Part shown: positions 49,731-58,256 of the stretch, piece after piece
Layout of the letters: the number at the start of each line of letters is the position of its first letter
Position numbering within the stretch: the stretch's first letter is position 1
From: Limimaricola sp.
GTDB taxonomy: Bacteria; Pseudomonadota; Alphaproteobacteria; Rhodobacterales; Rhodobacteraceae
Reading direction: 5' to 3'
DNA: 64,000 nt
NCBI RefSeq assembly: GCF_016125575.1
Contig: NZ_WGLM01000005.1
Coordinates: forward strand, 62,001-126,000
Made by a program: the position numbers and the translations under genes
Notes under the pieces: model-generated
Databases searched by the model: none
What the model saw: the letters and a program-made list of their open reading frames with translations, nothing else
What the model was told of the DNA's origin: nothing

Positions 49731-52220
49731 TTATCCATTGGTGCCCGCGATCTCGTCGAAAAGATGCCGAGCGGCAGCAGCATTCTCTTTTCCGTCTAGC
49801 TCTGCATGGCGGGCCATATTCCGTAACATGCGGGTGCGCAGGTGAGCGCGGGCGAGAACAGCCTCGTCAGGGGTGTCATAGTCATACCCGTTCCACTTTC
49901 GAAAGAACTTTGCCGCGCTTTCGAGGAAACGCGTGGTCGATGACATCTGGGTCGGGTGAAACCGCCAGCGATAGACCGACAAAGGCAGATAGCTTGCCCC
50001 AAATCCCGCGAGGTGTAGTCGCACGAAAAGGTCGTCATCCTCGTAGCCCGCAAATTGCGGGTCGAAACCGCCAACTTCGAGCAACGCGTCGCGCGAGATC
50101 AGCGAGGCCGATGGAAGCATGCAAAGGTCGCGCGAAAGGAATTGGCTTATGTCTTCGGGAATCGGCTGGCCCGGGTAGGGAAATGCGGCCTCGGCAGTCA
50201 GGGTCAGGTGCGGGTCGATCTGGTCGAAATTGGCAAAGACCCAGCCGAGGCGAGGCCGGTGCGGCGGCGCTGCACGCCAATGCGCGGCCAGCGCCTCGTT
50301 ATGGGTGTCGAGGTAGATGTCGTCATGATCCAGAAAGCAGATATGGCTGCCGCGCGCGTGTTTCACGCCGCTGTTGCGCGCGCCGCCCTGGCCCTGGTTT
50401 GCCTGCCGCAAGATGGTAAAGTCCGCATCACGCGCAAAGGCATCCAGCCAGCGGGCCTCGTCGGCGTCAGAGCCGTCATCGACGACGATGATCTCTTCGG
50501 CCGGCATGGTCTGCCGCAGGACCGACTCGATCGCCTCGGGCAGGTACTTGCTGCCGTTGTAAAATGCGACAACGACCGAAATTGAAATCGGCTCGGCTGG
50601 ATCGGACACCATTGGCGTCTTCGGGTCGGTTGCGACAAACGCGGTTGGCGGCCTGCAAAGGTCGCCGTCAAACCCCAGCATGGCTGTCTGAACCTCGGCC
50701 AAGGAACCGCGCACAAGCCGGGGGCCCAAATTTTGCTGACCGAAAGTGCACTTGCGCACGAAGACCATCGAATTGGCGAATTCGATTGCGCCGATCCGCT
50801 TGAGCATCGCGGGGTCAAAGCTTAGCCGATGGTGGACGAGGATGTCCTTGAGGTGCCCGATGGCGGTCTGGTCACTATCCCAATGCTCTACATTGATGAT
50901 GTCGGTCAGCCTGCGGAAGAAGGCGAGCGACGAGGCCGGTTCATCCAGCCCGCCGCCAAATGCTTTCCAGTAGCTGCAATGCAGGTCTTCAATCACGAAG
51001 ACGCCGTCGTCGGCCAACAAGGGAAAGTAGGCAAGAAAAGCTGCGATGATATCGCGCGAGGTATGCGACCCGTCGTCGATGATGATGTCAAACCCGCCGG
51101 TATGCTTCATCAGCGCCGTGCGTGTGACGTGGCTGTTTGCGTCGCCGACGATAACCTTGATGCGCGGGTCGTCATAGGTCAGGCGGGCGCAGGCCGGGTC
51201 GATATCGCAGCCGATGAAGACGCGACCTTCGGCAAAATATTTTGCCCAGATCTCCAGCGATCCGCCATTCTGCACACCGATCTCCAGCAGGCGCACTGGC
51301 CTATCGCGCAGCGTGGCAAAGTTGCGGTCGTAATGGCTTAGGTTCCCGCTCCACTTGTCCGATATGCGCCCGGTGTGCGCCTCGTAGAGGGTGCGCAATG
51401 GCCCGGACGCGGCCCTTGGTGCGGCGGGCATGTTGGCCGGAGCGGTAGCGTCAAAGGCATTGTAAATCGTGCCGAAGTCAACTTCTGCCTCGATTGTGCG
51501 CGCTTCGGCAATGGTTGCGGTGCCGTCCCACAGCATGATGCGCGCGTCACGCTGGCTGACGCCAAGCCCGATTGCGCGTTCAACGACATGCTCGGGGTGG
51601 CCGTCGCTGTCGAGATGGGCTCGAAAGACGTCGACCGGGTAAAGCTCTGGCAGCTTTGCCAACACTCTCGGCCGAACCCAAAACATGGTTCCTGCGAAAA
51701 AGCCCCAACGCTCGGGCAGGGGGCCATGTTGCATTGCCAGCGCAATCCCCGACTGAGTCGTATTGCCCGGTCCGTCAAGATAGGCGCTGCGCGGCCCCGA
51801 GAGTTCCACCTGCGGGTCCTGCGCGAAGGTGTCCAGATGCGCGCGAACAGTCTTTGGCGTGCCAATAAGGTCGCGCATGACCGAACGGCGCCAGCCAAGG
51901 TGGCTACCTTCCGACCGCTTGGTATGCAACTTGCACACGACATCAAGGTCCTGCAGGCGCGGCAGAAGGTGGAGAAACGGTGCCACGTCGCGCCCGATAT
52001 TGGGAAATCGCACGACGTCGGCATCTGGGAAGCTGCGCCGGATCTCGTCGGCAATCGTGCTTTCCGGCGAGACCGTGACGTAAAGCCGGAACGGATCGTC
52101 AATATTGCCAAGCGTTGCCGCAATTTCCGGCCACTGATCTTCGTAGTGCAGATGCAGCACAACGCCGACGCGCAGCGGCTTGGACGCAACAGAACTTGCA
52201 GGCTCGCTCTTGCCGGTCAT
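49731..52220 (-). CDS. Three-domain RgpF-like/methyltransferase/GT2 fusion protein
   Basis: This 829-residue protein is counted from ATG 52220 (TTG at 52232 is possible). Residues about 15-245 match rhamnan synthesis protein F (LRVGVVLHLHYEDQWPEI, FPNIGRDVAPFLHLL, DVVCKLHTKRS, WGFFAGTMFWVRPRVL). Residues about 275-480 are a class I methyltransferase of the cephalosporin-hydroxylase-like type (VRLLEIGVQNGGSLEIWAKY, IIIDDGSHTSRDI, GVFVIEDLHCSYW). Residues about 545-829 are a GT2 family A glycosyltransferase (ISVVVAFYNGSKYLPEAIES, EIIVVDDGSD, GGARNSGVKHARG, and the DxD-type FLDHDDIYLD). Inferred role: cytoplasmic assembly and capping of a cell-surface polysaccharide or glycan. It is divergent from the TPR-GT2 gene and upstream of the methyltransferase gene. 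Confidence 0.88.
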   Translation of the reverse strand: MTGKSEPASSVASKPLRVGVVLHLHYEDQWPEIAATLGNIDDPFRLYVTVSPESTIADEIRRSFPDADVVRFPNIGRDVAPFLHLLPRLQDLDVVCKLHTKRSEGSHLGWRRSVMRDLIGTPKTVRAHLDTFAQDPQVELSGPRSAYLDGPGNTTQSGIALAMQHGPLPERWGFFAGTMFWVRPRVLAKLPELYPVDVFRAHLDSDGHPEHVVERAIGLGVSQRDARIMLWDGTATIAEARTIEAEVDFGTIYNAFDATAPANMPAAPRAASGPLRTLYEAHTGRISDKWSGNLSHYDRNFATLRDRPVRLLEIGVQNGGSLEIWAKYFAEGRVFIGCDIDPACARLTYDDPRIKVIVGDANSHVTRTALMKHTGGFDIIIDDGSHTSRDIIAAFLAYFPLLADDGVFVIEDLHCSYWKAFGGGLDEPASSLAFFRRLTDIINVEHWDSDQTAIGHLKDILVHHRLSFDPAMLKRIGAIEFANSMVFVRKCTFGQQNLGPRLVRGSLAEVQTAMLGFDGDLCRPPTAFVATDPKTPMVSDPAEPISISVVVAFYNGSKYLPEAIESVLRQTMPAEEIIVVDDGSDADEARWLDAFARDADFTILRQANQGQGGARNSGVKHARGSHICFLDHDDIYLDTHNEALAAHWRAAPPHRPRLGWVFANFDQIDPHLTLTAEAAFPYPGQPIPEDISQFLSRDLCMLPSASLISRDALLEVGGFDPQFAGYEDDDLFVRLHLAGFGASYLPLSVYRWRFHPTQMSSTTRFLESAAKFFRKWNGYDYDTPDEAVLARAHLRTRMLRNMARHAELDGKENAAAARHLFDEIAGTNG

Positions 52221-52472
52221 CGGCTTGCCCAAATCGTCAGTTCACAAAGGAGGACGTGAGAATACAAGTGGTTCCTTTCGCGGTTTGATTGTCGCGAAGG
52301 CAGCTTGCAAAACGCCCCCGTTGAACAGTTGCTTGGATGCCGAGGGTGTCCGGTCTTGTCAATCAGCGCCGCAACCTGCGCAGCTTGGTCCGGTTTGGTC
52401 TTGCCTCCCATGCGGCCACGATGCGAAGTGGCGGAAAGACGGCCCGGTGGGCAGGCGCGAGAGGGCTTTGAG

Positions 52473-54116
52473 GTGAGAGACGAGGGCAGCGACCACGAAG
52501 TCAGTGCGCTATGGCATCAGGGGCGCTTTTTTGGAGCTCTGGCAGCTGCTACGCGGCAGCAGGCGCGTGATGGCGAAAATTACGCCTCCCACGCCATGAT
52601 TGCCAAGATCGAGTCGGCGCTTGGATTACGCGTGCGCGCGGCAGTGTCCTGGGCCAGCGCGATGCGCTTTGCCGAGGATCAGCCTGAGGCGCATGTGGCT
52701 TTGGGCTCGCTTGCCTTCGAGGAAGGCAATGTAGCGCGCGCGAAGGAACTTTACGGAAATGCCTTGTCGCTCTCGCCCGAATTCGTCCCGGCGCTGGTTT
52801 CTCTAAGCGTAGCTTGCCTGCACACCAACGACTTTGATGCCGCGCGCCGTTATGCGAGTTCCGCATTGCGGGTTCAGCCGGGCCTGCCCGAGGCGCTGCT
52901 TTGTCGGGCTCGGGCCGAGGTTGCCTGCGGCAATCTCAACCTCGCAGAAATGGACATCACCCGGTTGCAGCAGGACAATTACCGCCCCGACGAAGTGCGG
53001 CTGCTGGAATGCGACCTGAGCCGCCAGCGTGGTGATTACGAGGTCGCGCTCTGCGTCGCCGCGGAACTGTGTGACAGCTATCCCGCCGCACAAGATCCAT
53101 TGACGGCCTTCCGTCGCGGTTTTCTGGAGTTTCGCAAGGCCGCGCCAGACCGTTTCCGCGACTTTGCCGAGGCACTCGAGTTGGTGCCTGCGCCGATGTC
53201 CAACGATCGGCTTGAGCTCAACATTTCCCCGTCCGGCATCAACCGCCGTGCCGGCAGGGTGGGGCAGGTGGATGTCATCGTCCCGGTGCACAACGCGCCG
53301 GAGGCTGTTGACGATTGCCTTTCGGCGGTGTTGCGGCATGCGACGGACACGATCGCCAAGATCATCCTTGTCGACGATGCCAGCGACCCCGAAACCGTGG
53401 GCCGGATGCGCCGCCTTGCCGCACGCGATAAACGGATCGAGACTATCCGGCTGGAAACACGGGTTGGTTTTACACGGGCATTGGGCGCGGGCCTTGTCCA
53501 AAGCAAGGCGCCCTACTTCGTCGCTCTCAACAGCGATACAATTGTGCCAACCGGATGGCTTGATCGCCTGCGCGACGGCTTCGAGACACGCCCGGATGTC
53601 GCCATGGTCGGCCCGATGTCAAACAACGCGGCATGGCAGAACGTCTTTCCCGTGTTCGACAATTTGGGCACGTTTGCCGTTCGCGACATCGACCCGACCG
53701 ACCTTTCAACTGCCTTTGCGCAGGCCGAGGTGACGACACCCGGATTTGTTCCGACGCCTCTCGTACACGGATTCTGCGCGATGGTGGATCGGCAGGTCTT
53801 CGACTTGGTTGGCGGCCTGGATGCAGAAGCGTTTCCCGAAGGCTATGGTGAGTTTCAGGACCTTTCCATCCGGCTGCGCCAACAGGGAAAGATCTGTCTC
53901 GTCGCCAGCGATTGCCTCGTCTGGCACGCGCGGGGCGCGAGCATTTCTGCGAGGCGCCGTGGTGCGCTGTCGGAAAGGGCGCGAGGCGTCCTTTACCGCA
54001 AGTACTCGGCGCTCAACTATCTTTTCATAGAGATGGAAGCCTGCGCCAACGAGGCGCTGGATACGTTGCGCGATCGGCTGGAGCCCTGTTTGCGCGGAAT
54101 CGGAAAACAGCCCTGA
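52473..54116 (+). CDS. TPR-containing GT2 glycosyltransferase
   Basis: This is a 547-residue protein from GTG 52473, chosen because GAGAGGG lies about 8 bases upstream and the TPR region begins immediately. The longer open frame to 52305 adds a low-complexity, cysteine-rich sequence unlike coding DNA. Residues about 35-230 form TPR-like helices (AHVALGSLAFEEGNVARAKELY; ALVSLSVACLHTNDFDAARRYA). Residues about 265-500 form a GT2 domain (VDVIVPVHNAPEAVDDCLSA, KIILVDDASDPETV, ALNSDTIVPTGWLDRL with NSD as the DxD-type motif, GFCAMVDRQVFDLVGGLDAE). TPR-GT2 fusions are common in loci for surface glycans and for protein glycosylation. The acceptor is unknown. Confidence 0.82.
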   Translation: MRDEGSDHEVSALWHQGRFFGALAAATRQQARDGENYASHAMIAKIESALGLRVRAAVSWASAMRFAEDQPEAHVALGSLAFEEGNVARAKELYGNALSLSPEFVPALVSLSVACLHTNDFDAARRYASSALRVQPGLPEALLCRARAEVACGNLNLAEMDITRLQQDNYRPDEVRLLECDLSRQRGDYEVALCVAAELCDSYPAAQDPLTAFRRGFLEFRKAAPDRFRDFAEALELVPAPMSNDRLELNISPSGINRRAGRVGQVDVIVPVHNAPEAVDDCLSAVLRHATDTIAKIILVDDASDPETVGRMRRLAARDKRIETIRLETRVGFTRALGAGLVQSKAPYFVALNSDTIVPTGWLDRLRDGFETRPDVAMVGPMSNNAAWQNVFPVFDNLGTFAVRDIDPTDLSTAFAQAEVTTPGFVPTPLVHGFCAMVDRQVFDLVGGLDAEAFPEGYGEFQDLSIRLRQQGKICLVASDCLVWHARGASISARRRGALSERARGVLYRKYSALNYLFIEMEACANEALDTLRDRLEPCLRGIGKQP

Positions 54117-54117
54117 C

Positions 54118-54143
54118 GACGGCGAAGCGGTAGCCCCGCCGTC
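54118..54143. terminator. Bidirectional terminator candidate between convergent genes
   Basis: A perfect 7-bp inverted repeat (GACGGCG / CGCCGTC) with a 12-nt loop fills the 43-bp gap between the convergent TPR-GT2 gene and the small exported-protein gene. It has no long U-run on either side. Confidence 0.5.
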
Positions 54144-54159
54144 ACAACGTTCCTCGTGC

Positions 54160-54489
54160 TTAGCAGACGGTCGAATAACCGAGGCTGAACTGCGGGCGAT
54201 TGTTGAGGAAATCGTAGGTCAGTGTGGTGGCGAAGTTCTGCTCGAACAGATAGCCAAAGCCGGCGTCGACGCCGATATAGCCGCCATGATCGAAGAAGTA
54301 GCTGACGCCGGCCGCGCCGACAAACTTGTCAGGCTCATTGCTTGACAGGACTTTCGCAGTGATGCCCGACGACACCGGTTTGCCACCCGCGAAGTTGAAG
54401 GCGAAACCAACCATGAATGCCGGGTCGGCCATTGCGGGTGTCGCCAGCATCAGGGCGAGGATCGCCGTCGAAGCCTTGTATCTGTTCAT
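54160..54489 (-). CDS. Small exported protein, outer-membrane barrel-like, unknown function
   Basis: This 109-residue protein has a clear Sec signal peptide (MNRYKASTAILALMLATPAMA, cleavage near residue 21) and AAGGAG 8 bases before its ATG. The mature part shows alternating aromatic and glycine-rich strands (FMVGFAFNFAGG, FVGAAGVSYFFDHGGYIGVDAGFGYLF, TTLTYDFLNNRPQFSLGY), as in small outer-membrane beta-barrel proteins, but it is too short for a complete eight-strand barrel. It ends in a cysteine. No family is recognised. Confidence 0.7.
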   Translation of the reverse strand: MNRYKASTAILALMLATPAMADPAFMVGFAFNFAGGKPVSSGITAKVLSSNEPDKFVGAAGVSYFFDHGGYIGVDAGFGYLFEQNFATTLTYDFLNNRPQFSLGYSTVC

Positions 54490-54695
54490 GTCCTCACTCC
54501 TTCAGCTTTCACGCAGGCCAACTGGACTCACGTCTTTTGATTGCCCCATTCCTTCCTTCTGTCAGGACTTTTGTCCAGTCCGAAGTCGCGATCTGGTACA
54601 ACTATGGGGCAATTTCCAAACAAAAAAGCCACAACTTCGGGCATTTGGCGACTGCAGTGTCGGTTTAAGTGCCATCGCGCCCCGCACCCGCGGTG

Positions 54696-55625
54696 TCAGG
54701 CCGGTGTGACGCCGGCTGCGATTTCGGACAGGCGGTAGTGGCTCAGCCGCTCCCAGACGGCGACCTCGACGGGGCGGGGGTTTCCGACCAGTCTGACGGC
54801 GGTCACTTCGAGGCTGCAGCTGGGCAGGAAATCGGACAGGTTCACCAGTTTGCCCGCGGAAATCCTCTCTTGCGCAAGCGATTGGGGCACCCATGCAACG
54901 CCGATCCCCATGGTCGCCAGTTCAAGGGCTGCAAGCGTCAGCGCGGTTTCTGCCCTCGGGGCCGCCTCGATGGCGCTGCGGACGCGAGGCATCACGCTGC
55001 GTTCGAGAACCTGGCCAAGGAACACTTCGGCAGGATAGGCGACATAAGGCACCACCGTTGCGTCGGGACCGGTGACGAGATTTGCAAGTGCATCGGGCGC
55101 CAGGACGGGGATCAGCGCCTCGACCCCCATCGTGATGCTTTCGATGTAGGAGCCGAGAATCGGATGCTCTGTCTCACGCAGGCGATAGACGATCAGGATA
55201 TCGGCCTGTCGCGACAGCAACTGCGAGAAGCACTCGGCAAGGTTGGCCGAGCGCAGGCGGATATAGATGTCGCCCCGGTCACGATTGAGGTTCTTGATGA
55301 TCGAGGGCGTCAGGCTGGTGGTCAGCGAATGCTGGCTGGAAATGACGAGGTTGTTGGCCGACATATGGTCACCGCGGCGCAGTTCCGCCCCAAGTTGCCT
55401 GAGTTGCCGCGCCAGCATGGCGATCTGGTCGCGCTGCGCAGCTGTATGGGTCAGCAGCTGCACCGGCTTGCGCGTCCGGTCGAAAAGTTCGACGCCAACC
55501 TGATCCTCGATGTGCTGGATGCGCCGTGAAAAGGCGGAGGGCGTCAGGTGGCGCCGCTCGGCTGCTTCACTGAAAGATCCGGTTTCCGCAACCGCAAGGA
55601 TATCTTCCAGCCATTCCAGCCGCAT
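54696..55625 (-). CDS. LysR-family regulator, probable cysteate/cuyA regulator
   Basis: This is a 309-residue protein from ATG 55625. Residues 1-60 are the winged helix-turn-helix ([51 protein letters not shown]); residues 90-300 are the LysR effector domain. It is divergent from cuyA with 109 bp between the genes, the usual layout for a LysR regulator and its target. Two similar palindromes lie in this gap. In Ruegeria pomeroyi a regulator gene named cuyR accompanies cuyA. I use that only as an analogy, since sequence identity could not be tested. Confidence 0.85.
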   Translation of the reverse strand: MRLEWLEDILAVAETGSFSEAAERRHLTPSAFSRRIQHIEDQVGVELFDRTRKPVQLLTHTAAQRDQIAMLARQLRQLGAELRRGDHMSANNLVISSQHSLTTSLTPSIIKNLNRDRGDIYIRLRSANLAECFSQLLSRQADILIVYRLRETEHPILGSYIESITMGVEALIPVLAPDALANLVTGPDATVVPYVAYPAEVFLGQVLERSVMPRVRSAIEAAPRAETALTLAALELATMGIGVAWVPQSLAQERISAGKLVNLSDFLPSCSLEVTAVRLVGNPRPVEVAVWERLSHYRLSEIAAGVTPA

Positions 55626-55635
55626 TTCGCCCCCT

Positions 55636-55656
55636 AACTTGCGCAAGATGCAAGTT
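55636..55656. promoter_or_regulatory. LysR operator candidate upstream of its own gene
   Basis: AACTTGC-N7-GCAAGTT is a perfect 7-bp dyad, and the internal CTTGCGCAAG (55638-55647) is itself a 10-bp palindrome. It lies 10 bp from the regulator start codon. Its size and T-N11-A-like symmetry fit a LysR recognition site. Confidence 0.55.
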
Positions 55657-55706
55657 ATCTCGAGATATTCGCATTTGCTATTCAAATCGGACGGGATGAG
55701 AGTTGT

Positions 55707-55718
55707 CTTACGCAAGTT
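55707..55718. promoter_or_regulatory. Second LysR-type half/operator site near cuyA
   Basis: CTTACGCAAGTT differs from the CTTGCGCAAG core at 55638 by one base and repeats its GCAAGTT arm. It lies 17 bp before the cuyA start and overlaps the expected leader or promoter, about 69 bp (6-7 helical turns) from the first site. The arrangement fits a recognition site plus an activation site. Confidence 0.45.
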
Positions 55719-55734
55719 CCAACAAGGACGCACC

Positions 55735-56757
55735 ATGCATCTCGCGCGATTCCCCCGGGTCTTTCTGGCCCATCTCCCCACTCCGCTGGAAAAGCTGGAC
55801 CGCCTGTCGAAAGAACTGGGTGGGCCGGAAATCTGGATCAAGCGGGACGACTGCACCGGCCTCTCGACTGGCGGCAACAAGACCCGCAAGTTGGAATTCC
55901 TGATGGCCGAGGCGCAGGCGATGGGTGCCGACACGGTGATGACCCAAGGCGCCACGCAGTCCAACCACGCGCGCCAGACAGCGGCGGCAGCGGCCAAGCT
56001 TGGCATGGGTTGCCATATCCTTCTGGAAGACCGGACCGGCTCGAACGACGCCAATTACAACACCAACGGCAACGTCCTGCTGGATCACCTGCACGGGGCC
56101 ACCACCTCGAAGCGGGCCGGCGGCATGGACATGCAGGCCGAGATGGAGGCCGTGGCCGACAAGCTGCGCGCCGAGGGGCGCAAGGTCTACCTGATCCCCG
56201 GCGGCGGCTCGAACGCGACCGGTGCGCTTGGCTATGTCAACTGCGCCTTCGAGATGATTGCGCAGGCCAATGACCGGGCGCTCGCGATAGACCATATCGT
56301 GACGGCGACCGGCAGCGCGGGCACGCAAGCGGGCCTGATTACCGGGCTCAAGGCGATGAATGCCGGTATCCCGCTGACGGGCATTGGCGTGCGCGCGCCG
56401 AAGGAGCGTCAGGAAGAGATGGTCTTCGCCTTGGCGCAGAAGACCGCTCAGAAAATGGGCTGCCCCGATGTGGTGCAGCGCGGCGACGTGGTCGCCGACA
56501 GCAACTATGTTGGCCCCGGATATGGCATTCCCCGCGAGGACACGCTGGAGGCGATCCGCATGTTTGCGCAGCTGGAAGCGATCCTTCTAGACCCAGTCTA
56601 TTCCGGCAAGGGCGCCGCTGGCCTGATCGACTATTGCCGCAAGGGCAAGTTCAAGAAGGGCGAGCGTGTGGTGTTCCTGCACACCGGCGGTTCGGCGGCA
56701 CTGTTCGGTTATGATGCCGTCTTTGCCTCCGACACCAAGTCCTTGAGCGTTGGATAG
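55735..56757 (+). CDS. cuyA: L-cysteate sulfo-lyase (PLP-dependent)
   Basis: This 340-residue PLP enzyme belongs to the ACC deaminase/D-cysteine desulfhydrase family. The PLP lysine is K49 in [12 protein letters not shown]. Also visible are the [16 protein letters not shown] serine/asparagine region, the glycine-rich phosphate loop [12 protein letters not shown], and the C-terminal [12 protein letters not shown]. The [23 protein letters not shown] and DPVYSGKG segments and the length fit roseobacter CuyA, which splits L-cysteate to pyruvate, sulfite and ammonia. D-cysteine desulfhydrase is the alternative, but the divergent LysR and downstream sulfonate transporter favour CuyA. ATG 55735 is preceded by AAGGA at 55723-55727. 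Confidence 0.82.
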   Translation: MHLARFPRVFLAHLPTPLEKLDRLSKELGGPEIWIKRDDCTGLSTGGNKTRKLEFLMAEAQAMGADTVMTQGATQSNHARQTAAAAAKLGMGCHILLEDRTGSNDANYNTNGNVLLDHLHGATTSKRAGGMDMQAEMEAVADKLRAEGRKVYLIPGGGSNATGALGYVNCAFEMIAQANDRALAIDHIVTATGSAGTQAGLITGLKAMNAGIPLTGIGVRAPKERQEEMVFALAQKTAQKMGCPDVVQRGDVVADSNYVGPGYGIPREDTLEAIRMFAQLEAILLDPVYSGKGAAGLIDYCRKGKFKKGERVVFLHTGGSAALFGYDAVFASDTKSLSVG

Positions 56758-57202
56758 GCAAATGGCGCAAGGGCGGCTTTGCGAAACCCTCTGTGACGGG
56801 CCACGGTTTGCCGGTCATGGTATCGCCGCCACCCGGGGGCGAGCGATCTGATGCAGTTTGAAGGCATCCGCGCGGTCTCGAAAGCGGTCCTTCCGCAACT
56901 TTGGCTGGCAGGTGTCGGTGGGATCACCGCAGGCGCTGCACAGCGGTACTTTTCCCCGGCATCTCAAGCTGATGCGGTGTCTGCCCGCGGGGCGGGCATC
57001 GGGCCGCGCGCCTGCATGGTTTCGTTGCGTCGTGCAGATTCCTTTGGCGAGGGCACCAGAATCTTTGACGCAAGCGGCATTCTCGTGGACGTTAGTGACA
57101 AGCTGCGTTGCACGGGGTACACGTGACGAGGGGTTTTGCCCAAGTCACGACCTGACGATCAACAACAGTGACAACAATACAGACGACAAGGAGGAACGAC
57201 CC
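56758..57202. other. Intergenic region between cuyA and tauA; no supported gene
   Basis: No gene is supported in these 445 bp: a 91-codon open frame at 56851-57126 has no ribosome binding site and no recognisable product. The region probably holds a promoter for tauABC. A hairpin is possible at 57122-57149 (CGTGAC / GTCACG arms with GGG and CCC inside), just upstream of the tauA leader. GACGCAAG at 57066-57073 resembles half of the LysR-site core. Confidence 0.5.
57122..57149 (+). promoter_or_regulatory. Hairpin in the tauA leader
   Basis: Six-base arms CGTGAC and GTCACG enclose GGG/CCC, giving a potential two-part stem about 53 bp before the tauA start. It has no U-tract. It could be a terminator remnant, an mRNA-stability element or coincidence. 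Confidence 0.3.
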
Positions 57203-58192
57203 ATGAAACTGACACTGAAGAAACTCGTTCTCGGCGTCATGGCTTCGGCCATGATGGCTGGGACCGCCTCGGCCGAGAAGGTGATCATCGGCGATTTCGG
57301 CAACCCCACGCCGATGCAGCTGCTGGCCTCTACAGATGCCATCCAGAAGGCGACCGGCTGGGATGTCGAATGGCGCAAGTTCGCGTCCGGCACCGACGTC
57401 ATCGCGGCCATGGCCTCGGGCGACGTGGTGCTGTCCGAGCTTGGCTCGTCGCCGCTGGCGATCGCCGCCAGCCAAGGCGTGGACCTGCAACTGATCGCTT
57501 TCTCCGACGTCATCGGCAAGGCCGAGTCGCTGATCGCGCATAACGGGTCGGGCATCTCGAGCGTGGCCGATCTGAAGGGCAAGCGCATTGCGGTGCCGGT
57601 CGGTTCGACCGCGCATTACTCGCTGATGGGTGCGCTCAAGCATGAGGGCATTGCCGAGGGCGACGTGACGATCATCAGCATGCCGCCTGACCAGATCGCC
57701 GCTTCATGGGATCAGGGTGTGATCGACGCCGCATGGATCTGGCAGCCGGTGCAGTCGGAAATCCTCAAGACCGGCACGCTGATCATCGGCGCCGACGAGA
57801 CCGCCGCCTGGGGCTATCCGACCTTTGACGGCTGGGTGGTGAACACCAAGTTCGGCGAGGCCAACCACGACAAGATCGTCGCCTTCCTCAAGGAAGTTGA
57901 CCGGGTCAACAACATGTACCTGAAGGACCCAGCCGCATGGACGGCCGACAGCCCCGAAGTGCAGCAGATCGCTGCGGCCACCGGTGCCGATCCGGCGCAG
58001 GTCCCCGGTATTCTTGAGGGCTTCACCCTGCTGCCGATGTCGACCCAGATCACCTCGACCTGGCTGGGTGGTGCTGCGGCGACGGTTCAGTCGACAGCCG
58101 AGTTCCTGAAAGGCGCTGGCCGGATCGACTCGGTCGCGTCCGACTATACCGGCTTCGTGAACGCCAGCTACGCGGAAGACGCGGCGAAGTAA
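57203..58192 (+). CDS. tauA: Taurine/sulfonate ABC transporter substrate-binding protein
   Basis: This 329-residue periplasmic protein has a signal peptide (MKLTLKKLVLGVMASAMMAGTASA) and a strong AAGGAGG 8 bases before the ATG. The mature sequence EKVIIGDFGNPTPMQL, the GWDVEWRKFASGTDVIAAMASGDV motif, ELGSSPLAIAASQGVDLQLI and IAVPVGSTAHYSL are those of TauA/SsuA-like NMT1 binding proteins. Taurine is the textbook ligand. Because cuyA is next door and no taurine-degrading genes (tpa, xsc, tauXY) are in the window, cysteate or a related aminosulfonate is a good alternative. First gene of tauABC. Confidence 0.85.
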   Translation: MKLTLKKLVLGVMASAMMAGTASAEKVIIGDFGNPTPMQLLASTDAIQKATGWDVEWRKFASGTDVIAAMASGDVVLSELGSSPLAIAASQGVDLQLIAFSDVIGKAESLIAHNGSGISSVADLKGKRIAVPVGSTAHYSLMGALKHEGIAEGDVTIISMPPDQIAASWDQGVIDAAWIWQPVQSEILKTGTLIIGADETAAWGYPTFDGWVVNTKFGEANHDKIVAFLKEVDRVNNMYLKDPAAWTADSPEVQQIAAATGADPAQVPGILEGFTLLPMSTQITSTWLGGAAATVQSTAEFLKGAGRIDSVASDYTGFVNASYAEDAAK

Positions 58193-58204
58193 GTGCCGAA
58201 CGAT

Positions 58205-58228
58205 CCTGCCCGGCTTCGGCCGGGCAGG
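58205..58228 (+). terminator. Intercistronic hairpin between tauA and tauB
   Basis: A perfect 10-bp stem (CCTGCCCGGC / GCCGGGCAGG) closes a TTCG tetraloop 12 bases after the tauA stop; one more A-T pair extends it. In RNA the cUUCGg-type loop is exceptionally stable. No U-tract follows, so it probably protects the binding-protein mRNA or partly attenuates rather than ending transcription. Confidence 0.7.
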
Positions 58229-58256
58229 ACACCTCCAACCGTTGGGGAGATGCCAG

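Noticed and set aside
52244-52288. AAAGGAGG followed by GTG and a 10-codon open frame upstream of the TPR-GT2 gene, as a possible leader peptide
   Set aside because: The spacing from AGGAGG to GTG is only 2-3 bases, too short for efficient initiation, and no attenuator hairpin follows.
56851-57126. A 91-codon open frame between cuyA and tauA
   Set aside because: It has no Shine-Dalgarno sequence, no recognisable family and mixed composition. It could be a decayed remnant but cannot be supported as a gene.
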